This document shows, piece after piece, positions 26,390 through 33,078 of a DNA stretch of 64,000 bases (positions are counted from its first letter, which is position 1; each line of letters begins with the position of its first letter). The DNA comes from Hominiventricola aquisgranensis (lineage in GTDB: Bacteria > Bacillota > Clostridia > Lachnospirales > Lachnospiraceae): NCBI RefSeq assembly GCF_040096225.1, contig NZ_JBBMFC010000002.1, positions 1 to 64,000 of the forward strand, in the 5' to 3' direction. The notes beneath the pieces were generated by a model that saw only the letters and a program-made list of their open reading frames with translations, made no database searches and was not told where the DNA came from. A program made the position numbers and the translations under genes.

Positions 26390-27382
26390 ATGCTGCATAT
26401 CATCATATTTATATTGAAAATCATAGGAATTCTGCTTCTTGTGATCCTGGGGCTGATCTTTTTGCTGGTAAGTTCCGTGTTGTTTGTTCCGATCACCTAC
26501 AAAATCAGGGCGGAACGCAAGGATGGAGTGATCCAGGTACGAGCAGTTGCAGGCTGGATGTTTCGGCTGCTTTCAGTGCATTACAGGCTTCATACCAGTC
26601 AGGAACCTATGCAGCTATTACAGGGGCGGATCCTTGGGATACCCGTGTGGAAACCGCTGGAGCCAAAGAAAGAGAAGCCGAAGAAGGCTGAAAAGAAGTC
26701 AAAGGAAAAACAGTCCAAGCCGAAGCAGATGGAGGCGAAGCAACTGGAGCAGAAGGCAGAAGTGAAGTCATCTGACAAAGCCAAGGAGCGCCTGAAGAAG
26801 GATCTGACTCCTGGAACAGCCGTTGCAACCATACCGCAGCCGGAACCGGAGGTATCCAGGCAGGAGCAGCCACAGGACAAACAGGCGCAGACGAAACCGC
26901 CGCGGCAGAGCATTTTGAAAAAGCTTCTCTATGCAATCCGGCGGATTTATGGTAAGATAACTGCCATAGGAAGAGGATTATTCTCTCTGGTCGTGAAACT
27001 GCTTCATATGCCGGAGAAAGCGTCAGAGACGATAGGAACGCTGACGGACTTCTGGAATCTGGAAGAAAATGTGAAAGCCAGAGAATCCATATGGCGGGAA
27101 CTGAAGTTCCTGTGGAAGCACAGCCGTCCAAGAAAAGCAGATCTGACACTTCATTTTGGATTTGAAGATCCATCCTGGACCGGACAGTGTATGGGAGTCT
27201 TGTCGATCCTGAATGTCTGGTATCCTGGAAGAATTTTTTTGAAACCGGAGTTTGAACAGGAGATCTTTGAGGGAACACTTTATATAAAAGGTCATATGAT
27301 GCTGGCAGTGCCGCTGCTGTCTATATTCCGTCTCTGGAGGGATGAGAATGTGATGAAAATGTACCGGCGCTTCAGACAGTAA
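26390..27382 (+). CDS. DUF2953-family membrane-anchored protein
   Basis: A 330-residue protein with one strong N-terminal membrane segment (about residues 4-35), then a beta-rich start (LFVPITYKIRAER) and a long low-complexity linker rich in Lys, Glu and Gln (about residues 90-175). The conserved C-terminal domain has LHFGFEDPSWTGQCMGVLS and GTLYIKGHMMLAVPLL. DUF2953 proteins often adjoin gerW (ytfJ) in spore formers, as here, which suggests a sporulation role (inference). Lysine-rich AAG/AAA codon runs make the linker unlike its neighbours in composition. Confidence 0.82.
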   Translation: MLHIIIFILKIIGILLLVILGLIFLLVSSVLFVPITYKIRAERKDGVIQVRAVAGWMFRLLSVHYRLHTSQEPMQLLQGRILGIPVWKPLEPKKEKPKKAEKKSKEKQSKPKQMEAKQLEQKAEVKSSDKAKERLKKDLTPGTAVATIPQPEPEVSRQEQPQDKQAQTKPPRQSILKKLLYAIRRIYGKITAIGRGLFSLVVKLLHMPEKASETIGTLTDFWNLEENVKARESIWRELKFLWKHSRPRKADLTLHFGFEDPSWTGQCMGVLSILNVWYPGRIFLKPEFEQEIFEGTLYIKGHMMLAVPLLSIFRLWRDENVMKMYRRFRQ

Positions 27383-27398
27383 CAGGAGGTTTTTATTT

Positions 27399-27794
27399 AT
27401 GAGCGAAAAAAATAATAACAGCTTTGAATCTACCGTATCTTCTCTTTTTAAAGGAATGGATCAATTTATCTCCAGCAAGACTGTAGTAGGAGATGCAATC
27501 ACTGTAGGTGATACCATCATTCTTCCACTGGTGGATGTATCCTTTGGCGTAGGCGCAGGCGCAAGCTCCGCAGAGAAGAAGGACAATGGTGCCGGTGGTC
27601 TTGGAGGAAGAATATCCCCGAGTGCAGTGCTGGTCATCAAGGATGATAACATCCGTCTGGTCAATGTAAAGAACCAGGATGCTGTGACTAAGATCCTGGA
27701 TATGGTTCCTGATTTTGTCAATAAGTTTACAGCCGGCAAAAAATCTGACCCGGAAGTAGATAAGGCAGTGGATGAGATTGTAAATCCAAAATAA
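27399..27794 (+). CDS. gerW: GerW (YtfJ)-family sporulation protein
   Basis: A 131-residue protein. Recognisable parts are the TVVGDAITVGDTIILPLVDV strand region, the glycine-rich FGVGAGASS segment and ISPSAVLVIKDDNIRLVNV. In Bacillus the protein is made in the forespore and is needed for proper germination. AGGAGG precedes the ATG. It ends the 26043-27794 group; the next gene has its own promoter. Confidence 0.88.
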   Translation: MSEKNNNSFESTVSSLFKGMDQFISSKTVVGDAITVGDTIILPLVDVSFGVGAGASSAEKKDNGAGGLGGRISPSAVLVIKDDNIRLVNVKNQDAVTKILDMVPDFVNKFTAGKKSDPEVDKAVDEIVNPK

Positions 27795-27817
27795 TACAAA
27801 AAAAAGTAAAATTTTAC

Positions 27818-27846
27818 TTGCATTATTTATATAATTCTGATACAAT
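27818..27846 (+). promoter_or_regulatory. Promoter of rpmB with palindrome at the -35 box
   Basis: -35 TTGCAT (27818-27823), 17-bp spacer, -10 TACAAT (27841-27846). A perfect 16-bp palindrome AAGTAAAATTTTACTT (27804-27819) abuts and overlaps the -35 box by two bases; it could be an operator or the tail-end of a gerW terminator. Confidence 0.6.
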
Positions 27847-27896
27847 AACAAAAGTTGTGAGTCTCCCGACTCAAATAAGCCTAAGGAGGTGCAATG

Positions 27897-28082
27897 ATGG
27901 CTAAATGTGCAGTTTGTGAAAAGAGTGTTCACTTTGGAAACAATGTGAGTCATTCCAATAGAAAATCCAGCAAAATGTGGAAATCCAATGTAAAGTCCGT
28001 AAAAGTTAAAATGGACGGTGGAGCAAAGAAAATGTATGTGTGCACTTCTTGCTTAAAATCTGGCAAAGTTGAGAGAGCTTAA
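27897..28082 (+). CDS. rpmB: 50S ribosomal protein L28 (zinc-ribbon form)
   Basis: A 61-residue L28. The pairs CAVC (CxxC) and CTSC (CxxC) make it the zinc-binding C+ form. VSHSNRKSSKMWKSN and VCTSCLKSGKVERA are conserved. Of two adjacent ATGs the second (27897) is chosen: AAGGAGGT ends six bases upstream and the family begins MAKC. rpmB next to asp23 and fakA is the usual Firmicutes arrangement. Confidence 0.95.
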   Translation: MAKCAVCEKSVHFGNNVSHSNRKSSKMWKSNVKSVKVKMDGGAKKMYVCTSCLKSGKVERA

Positions 28083-28116
28083 CTGACCGGTAATTATTTA
28101 ATTGGAATGGATAGGA

Positions 28117-28145
28117 GGGTTGTCGCTGTGCGATGACCCTTTTTT
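28117..28145 (+). terminator. rpmB terminator
   Basis: GGGTTGTCGC pairs with GCGATGACCC (8 Watson-Crick, 2 wobble pairs), loop TGT, followed by six Ts. Confidence 0.85.
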
Positions 28146-28168
28146 CGCGAAAGAAGGCTGACAGATCT

Positions 28169-28315
28169 CTAGCAGAGGAAACAGCACTGGTACCCGCAGA
28201 TGATGAGAACAGCAGACAGCAGGATGCGGATAAACACATGATCAGTGGGAAGAAAAAGTGTCAGGAAGATTCCGATTCCGATGAAAAATATGGCAAATCC
28301 AAGCTTTCTCTTCAT
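28169..28315 (-). CDS. Small membrane protein (48 residues)
   Basis: A 49-codon frame on the minus strand, starting at ATG 28315 six bases after a perfect AGGAGGA. The protein starts MKRKLGFAIFFIGIGIFLTL, has a short polar turn with PTDHVF, then a second hydrophobic stretch (ILLSAVLIICGYQCCFLC) ending at the stop. Two membrane helices in a hairpin fit the length. Three of the four cysteines are in the last five residues. It is oriented opposite to rpmB and asp23. No function is known to me; membrane topology and an ideal SD argue that it is real. An 89-codon plus-strand frame over the same bases lacks these features. Confidence 0.72.
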   Translation of the reverse strand: MKRKLGFAIFFIGIGIFLTLFLPTDHVFIRILLSAVLIICGYQCCFLC

Positions 28316-28438
28316 GGGCTGTCCTCCTTTGCGGAGAGATTCTTGGTTTATTATATGAAATATAGAAATATTTATTTCTTTTTTACCTGTTATCGGGTAT
28401 AATAATTACAATTATGATTATGATTGGGAGGTATTTGT

Positions 28439-28795
28439 ATGCAGGGACAGATTCATACAGAACTTGGCAGTATATTAATTGATGCGGATGTGGTGGCTAC
28501 TTATGCAGGTTCCGTTGCACTTGGCTGTAGTGGTATCGTGGGCATGGCATCCCTGGATATGCGTGATGGACTGATGAAACTTCTGAAGAAGGACAGTATC
28601 AAGCGCGGTATCGAGGTGGCAATCGAAAACAATGAGATCTACCTCGGCTTTCACGTGATCGTTGCTTATGGTGTAAATATCCCGGTCGTATCTGAAAATC
28701 TGATCGATTCTGTCAGATATCAGGTAGAGGAGTTTACCGGTATGAAGATCGGTAAGATCGACATCTTTGTCGAAGGCGTGAGAGTGATAGATTAA
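28439..28795 (+). CDS. Asp23/Gls24 family envelope stress protein
   Basis: A 118-residue protein with GSILIDADVVATYAGSVALGCSGIVGM and VIVAYGVNIPVVSENL, the usual Asp23 (YloU) pattern. Members are small proteins tied to envelope stress and, when next to fakA, to lipid metabolism. ATG 28439 has GGGAGG eight bases upstream; a -10 TATAAT at 28398-28403 suggests its own promoter. It lies 18 bases before fakA. Confidence 0.88.
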   Translation: MQGQIHTELGSILIDADVVATYAGSVALGCSGIVGMASLDMRDGLMKLLKKDSIKRGIEVAIENNEIYLGFHVIVAYGVNIPVVSENLIDSVRYQVEEFTGMKIGKIDIFVEGVRVID

Positions 28796-28813
28796 CGAGG
28801 GAGGAGCTTCACT

Positions 28814-30478
28814 TTGATTAAGACGATTGATGCCCAGATGGTTGCAAAAATGTTTCTGGGCGGCGCAAAAAATCTGGAATCCAACAAAGAGTGGATTAAC
28901 GAGCTGAATGTATTTCCGGTACCGGATGGAGACACAGGTACCAATATGACAATGACGATTACAGCTGCAGCAGCAGATGTAAGTAAGCTGGACAACCCGG
29001 ATATGTATACCCTTGGAAAATGCATTTCTTCCGGTTCTTTAAGAGGCGCAAGAGGTAACTCCGGTGTTATTCTGTCCCAGCTTTTAAGAGGATTTACCAA
29101 AGGCATCCGTGACCATGAGGAGCTGGATGTGATCGATCTGGCAGGAGCTATGCAGAAAGCTGTAGAGACTGCGTATAAGGCTGTTATGAAGCCGAAGGAA
29201 GGAACAATCCTTACAGTGGCAAAAGGAGCTGCTGACAAGGCAGCAGAACTCTCTGAGAGTGTAGAGGATGTGGAAGAATTCGCACGCCTTGTTATCGAAG
29301 AGGCAGAAGCAGTGCTTGCAAAGACTCCGGATATGCTTCCGGTACTGAAAGAAGCAGGAGTGGTAGACTCCGGCGGACAGGGACTTGTGCAGGTGCTCAA
29401 AGGCGCATATGACGTTCTGACGGGCAAAGAGGTGGATTATTCCTTCGAAGGTCAGAAGAAGGCTGAACCGGTCAAGATCAGTGCGCAGACAGAGGCTGAG
29501 ATCAAGTTTGGCTATTGTACAGAGTTTATTATCATGCTGGACAAGGAATTCAGTGAAAAGGCAGAGCTGGAGTTCAAGGCATATCTTGAGTCCATTGGTG
29601 ATTCTATTGTAGTCGTGTCTGACGGCGAAGTTGTCAAAGTACACGTACATACGAATGATCCAGGACTGGCGATCCAGAGAGCGCTGACTTATGGTGCACT
29701 GTCCAATATGAAGATTGATAACATGCGTCTGGAGCATGAGGAGAAGCTGATCAAAGAAGCTTCCAGGATTGCTGAAGAGCAGAAGAAAGCGGTTGAAGAG
29801 AAGAAGGATGAGCCGAGAAAAGAGATGGGCTTCATCTCTGTATCTATTGGTAACGGTGTGGGAGAGATCTTCCGTGAGCTGGGTGTTGACTACCTGATCG
29901 AGGGTGGACAGACTATGAACCCAAGCACCGAGGATATGCTGGAAGCAATCGAGAAGGTAAATGCAGATACTGTATTTATCCTTCCGAACAACAAGAACAT
30001 TATTCTTGCAGCAAACCAGGCAAGCTATCTGTGTGAGGATAAGAAGATCATTGTAGTGCCGACCAAGACAGTACCGCAGGGTATCACCGCTATGATCAGC
30101 TATAACCCGGATGAAACACCGGAAGCCAATGCAGAAGTGATGCAGGAAGAGATTCAGAATGTGAAGACCGGTCAGGTAACTTATGCAGTCCGTGATACGA
30201 AGATCGATGACAAAGAGATCCACGAAGGCGATATTATGGGAATCGGAGATGCCGGAATCCTGGCAGTAGGAAAGAGCATTGAAGCAACCACCAAAGCTAT
30301 GATGGCAGAGCTGGTAGATGAGGATTCTGAGATTATCGGTATTTACTATGGAGAAGATGTGAAGGAAGAGGATGCACAGAAGCTTGGAGATGAGCTGGCA
30401 GCCCTGTACCCGAATGCAGAAGTAGAAGTACACAATGGCGGACAGCCGATCTACTACTATGTGATCTCTGTGGAGTAA
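28814..30478 (+). CDS. fakA: DAK2-domain fatty acid kinase FakA-like (YloV)
   Basis: A 554-residue protein. The N-terminal DAK2 nucleotide-binding domain has NVFPVPDGDTGTNM (metal-binding acidic motif) and SLRGARGNSGVILSQLLRG. The middle domain follows, and the C-terminal EDD-like domain begins around VSIGNGVGEIFRELG. FakA phosphorylates fatty acids presented by a FakB (DegV) protein, feeding PlsY/PlsX phospholipid synthesis. It starts with TTG 28814 after GAGGGAGGAG. No fakB is in this window. The gene ends at a strong terminator. Confidence 0.9.
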   Translation: MIKTIDAQMVAKMFLGGAKNLESNKEWINELNVFPVPDGDTGTNMTMTITAAAADVSKLDNPDMYTLGKCISSGSLRGARGNSGVILSQLLRGFTKGIRDHEELDVIDLAGAMQKAVETAYKAVMKPKEGTILTVAKGAADKAAELSESVEDVEEFARLVIEEAEAVLAKTPDMLPVLKEAGVVDSGGQGLVQVLKGAYDVLTGKEVDYSFEGQKKAEPVKISAQTEAEIKFGYCTEFIIMLDKEFSEKAELEFKAYLESIGDSIVVVSDGEVVKVHVHTNDPGLAIQRALTYGALSNMKIDNMRLEHEEKLIKEASRIAEEQKKAVEEKKDEPRKEMGFISVSIGNGVGEIFRELGVDYLIEGGQTMNPSTEDMLEAIEKVNADTVFILPNNKNIILAANQASYLCEDKKIIVVPTKTVPQGITAMISYNPDETPEANAEVMQEEIQNVKTGQVTYAVRDTKIDDKEIHEGDIMGIGDAGILAVGKSIEATTKAMMAELVDEDSEIIGIYYGEDVKEEDAQKLGDELAALYPNAEVEVHNGGQPIYYYVISVE

Positions 30479-30486
30479 ATATTATA

Positions 30487-30537
30487 GACCGATAGATATG
30501 TTTATTCATACAAGTATGATTTGCATATCTATCGGTC
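30487..30537. terminator. Terminator between convergent fakA and dipeptidase genes
   Basis: A perfect 14-bp stem (GACCGATAGATATG with its complement at 30524-30537) encloses a smaller CATAC/GTATG hairpin. T-rich bases follow on both strands, so it serves both genes. Confidence 0.88.
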
Positions 30538-30555
30538 ATTTTGTATTGTTCGGAA

Positions 30556-31527
30556 TTATCCTACCGTCTTTTCCAGAACTCTGGTAAAGTTCTCTCTTGC
30601 GATCAGTTCTTTTTCTCGTTTGGTCAGTCCCAGTTTATCAAAGCACTGGAACAGCTTATATATTTCGGAACAGTCTTTCATGCCTGCTACACTCAATTCA
30701 GGATCATCTGTCATAGTTCCTACAACATCGGGAGTACAGAATTCAAAGAAATCAAATCCACAGCCCACATGTTCAATTCCCATGATGTTGATCATATGAT
30801 CAGCATGTTTTGCAAGCTGCTCGACGGTCTGCTTTGCTTTCGTGGCATGGACGAATGGAGTGAAGGAGTTCAAGCCTACCACACCGTCCAGATCCCGAAT
30901 CGCACGAAGCTGCTCATCGGTCAGATTACGCGGAACATCACAGAGTGCACGGCAGTTGGAGTGAGAGGCAATGATCGGAGCCGTTGCAACATCCACAATA
31001 TCCCAGAAGCCATCTTCATTCAGATGAGAGGTATCTACAAGCATGCCAAGCTGCTGCATTCTCTTTACAACGTTTTTTCCGGCTTCTGTCAGACCATCTG
31101 TAAGACCGGTAGCAGCACCTGCACCCAGCAGATTTTTCTCATTCCAGGTCAACATGCCATGGCGGCATCCAAAATTGTAATATTCGTCAACCTTAGATAC
31201 ATCATCGCCAATGGCAGCCATACCTTCGATGCCGATCCAGATGTAAAATTTACCAGCATCTCTTGCCTGTTTCATCTCAGCGACGGTATGTACGATCTGT
31301 ACCTCATCACATTCAGCGGTTTCGTCAAGAATGGCCTGTTTGATCTGCGCGGTTCGGATGGCATAGTCCTGAATGTCAGGTCGCTCAACCCAGATGACGA
31401 AGATGCTGCCTTCCACCTGACCGGCACGAAGCCGGTCCAGATGGTGATTCTTTAATACATTCTTTTCTCCATGTTCTCTTTTGACCGTTACGTCGGTCCA
31501 GATATCAGAGTGTGCGTCAAAATACAT
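30556..31527 (-). CDS. Membrane dipeptidase (peptidase M19 family)
   Basis: A 323-residue zinc amidohydrolase-fold dipeptidase. The metal ligands are seen in YFDAHSDIW (HxD), GIEGM (bridging Glu), LVDTSHLNEDGF and ASHSNCRAL (His). GCGFDFFEF is the usual substrate-site region. Bacterial relatives cleave L,D- or D-containing dipeptides. ATG 31527 has GAGGAAG eight bases upstream. It is 53 bases downstream of a DUF819 permease gene on the same strand; uptake of a peptide-like compound followed by cleavage is a reasonable inference. Confidence 0.9.
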   Translation of the reverse strand: MYFDAHSDIWTDVTVKREHGEKNVLKNHHLDRLRAGQVEGSIFVIWVERPDIQDYAIRTAQIKQAILDETAECDEVQIVHTVAEMKQARDAGKFYIWIGIEGMAAIGDDVSKVDEYYNFGCRHGMLTWNEKNLLGAGAATGLTDGLTEAGKNVVKRMQQLGMLVDTSHLNEDGFWDIVDVATAPIIASHSNCRALCDVPRNLTDEQLRAIRDLDGVVGLNSFTPFVHATKAKQTVEQLAKHADHMINIMGIEHVGCGFDFFEFCTPDVVGTMTDDPELSVAGMKDCSEIYKLFQCFDKLGLTKREKELIARENFTRVLEKTVG

Positions 31528-31580
31528 GAATAACTTCCTCTTTTCCTTAGTATGCAATACTTAATCATGTAATCTGGTGA

Positions 31581-32819
31581 TTACGCGCCGAGGAGACCTC
31601 CAACCACAACACCAAGGTATGTACCGATGACATAACCAAAAGTACCAATCAGCATAACCGGTCCGACCAGCTTGGTCCATCCCTGGGAGATTGCCATTCC
31701 TGCTGCGGTTGTTGGTCCACCGATATTTGCATTGGAAGCAAGAATGATATCTTCCAGATCAAAGTGAAGCAGTTTACCAAATACAAAGCAGAACAGCATA
31801 TTGGTCAGCACCATGATTCCGGTGAAGACTAACAGCAGCGGAGTCTCGGTAATGATCTTGACAATAGAAGCCGGAACACCGATAACAAACAGGAACAGAT
31901 AGATAAAATAAGTACCGATCTCCTGAGAACCGGACAGATTTTCCACCTGTTTTTCACCAACAGTAGCAGCAAACATGGCGATGGTGGTGATCCATACATA
32001 CTGGCTTCCGAAGAACGTATTGAGAATCGACAGCAGAGTATTGGTGGTCGGGATCACTGCACTGATGCCAGATGCGATCAGTTTTGCAAGGAATACAACA
32101 ACAACACAGTAAGCTACGTTCATAGCGATATCTTTCAGAGAAATCTCTTTTCTGTTCCAGTATGCAGCAGCCTGTGTCTGTGCATCCTTCAGATCAGATA
32201 CTTTCACTGCATCAATGTGTGGATGAGCATAATGTTTCTGGAAGAACTTCATGCCTGCAATGAAGATCAGGGCGAAGAAGTAAAGCGCCATCAACAGGTT
32301 ATCAGCAACTGTAGCAGCTGCTTTGATCTCCCCTACATTAAATTCTGTTGCCAGAGCTGCAAAGTTTACGCCGCCTCCGATATAGGAACCGGTCATGATC
32401 GCTGCCACACCTGCAAGTCCTGGAATAAAGTTGTGAAGCAGGGCATATGCAAGAAATGCACCGGCAACAGTTCCGGCAGAACCGATACAGAAGATGATCA
32501 TGATCCGTCCGGTCTCTTTCCAGATTTTTTTCATGTTGCACTGAAGCATCAGCAGCGGAATACCCATGGGAACTGCAAATCCCCAGATAATGTCATCATA
32601 CAGGGTACAGGCGGTCGGAATAATGGACAGGTTGGAAAGCACCAGAGCAAATAACAGGGCGATGATCGCACCTGAGATTTTGGAGGCCCACATGTATTTT
32701 TGTTCCAGATAAATGGATATGGCAACAGCTACACACATGACCATCAGAAGCGACCAGGTATCATCTGGTGCAACCAGTGTTTCGCGTCCTACAAGGGACA
32801 TAAACAGTGAACTTAACAT
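31581..32819 (-). CDS. DUF819-family membrane permease
   Basis: A 412-residue polytopic membrane protein with about ten helices. It shows GTVAGAFLAYALL, the glycine-rich MTGSYIGGGVNFAALA and a second related block near the C-terminus, ASNANIGGPTTAAGMAIS, suggesting the internal two-fold repeat of the family. DUF819 proteins resemble gluconate/amino-acid-type carriers; substrate is unknown. AAGGAG lies seven bases before ATG 32819. Expression is likely controlled by the leader terminator just upstream, and the gene pairs with the dipeptidase. Confidence 0.88.
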   Translation of the reverse strand: MLSSLFMSLVGRETLVAPDDTWSLLMVMCVAVAISIYLEQKYMWASKISGAIIALLFALVLSNLSIIPTACTLYDDIIWGFAVPMGIPLLMLQCNMKKIWKETGRIMIIFCIGSAGTVAGAFLAYALLHNFIPGLAGVAAIMTGSYIGGGVNFAALATEFNVGEIKAAATVADNLLMALYFFALIFIAGMKFFQKHYAHPHIDAVKVSDLKDAQTQAAAYWNRKEISLKDIAMNVAYCVVVVFLAKLIASGISAVIPTTNTLLSILNTFFGSQYVWITTIAMFAATVGEKQVENLSGSQEIGTYFIYLFLFVIGVPASIVKIITETPLLLVFTGIMVLTNMLFCFVFGKLLHFDLEDIILASNANIGGPTTAAGMAISQGWTKLVGPVMLIGTFGYVIGTYLGVVVGGLLGA

Positions 32820-32837
32820 AATAAACTCCTTTCTTGC

Positions 32838-32877
32838 AAAAAAAACGAGGCAAGCCCTTGTATCAAGAACTTCCTCG
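32838..32877 (-). terminator. Leader terminator (attenuator) upstream of the DUF819 gene
   Basis: On the minus strand CGAGG...CCTCG closes a ~14-bp hairpin (arms 32877-32864 and 32861-32846, one bulged G, two wobbles), followed by eight Ts. It ends about 20 bases before the DUF819 start codon and lies between that gene and its promoter, so it can only act on the DUF819 transcript itself. Confidence 0.75.
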
Positions 32878-32914
32878 TTCAGATCGCAACCACAATGTAT
32901 TGTTTCTGATATAA

Positions 32915-32942
32915 ATTATATCGTTTTTTTGCCAAAATGCAA
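32915..32942 (-). promoter_or_regulatory. Promoter of the DUF819-dipeptidase operon
   Basis: Minus strand -35 TTGCAT (32942-32937), 16-bp spacer, -10 TATAAT (32920-32915). The predicted leader before the start codon is about 90 bases. Confidence 0.65.
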
Positions 32943-33020
32943 TGCTTTTTATAAAATTTGTTAAAAAAGTATAAAAATTCAAATAAATAAAAATAAAACA
33001 GAATATATGTTCGGAAATGG

Positions 33021-33049
33021 TTGATTATAGAAATTCAATCGTGTATGAT
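33021..33049 (+). promoter_or_regulatory. Promoter of recG
   Basis: -35 TTGATT (33021-33026), 17-bp spacer, -10 TATGAT (33044-33049), 30 bases upstream of the recG start. The gap to 32820 is AT-rich and shared with the divergent DUF819 promoter. Confidence 0.5.
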
Positions 33050-33078
33050 ATAAAAGAAGAATAAACAGGAGGCATAAG

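Noticed and set aside
28133..28402. An 89-codon plus-strand frame between rpmB and asp23
   Set aside because: It starts inside the rpmB terminator and overlaps a better-supported minus-strand membrane protein; its sequence has no domain character.
29084..30433. A 449-codon minus-strand frame opposite fakA
   Set aside because: Antisense to fakA, no SD, no recognisable motif.
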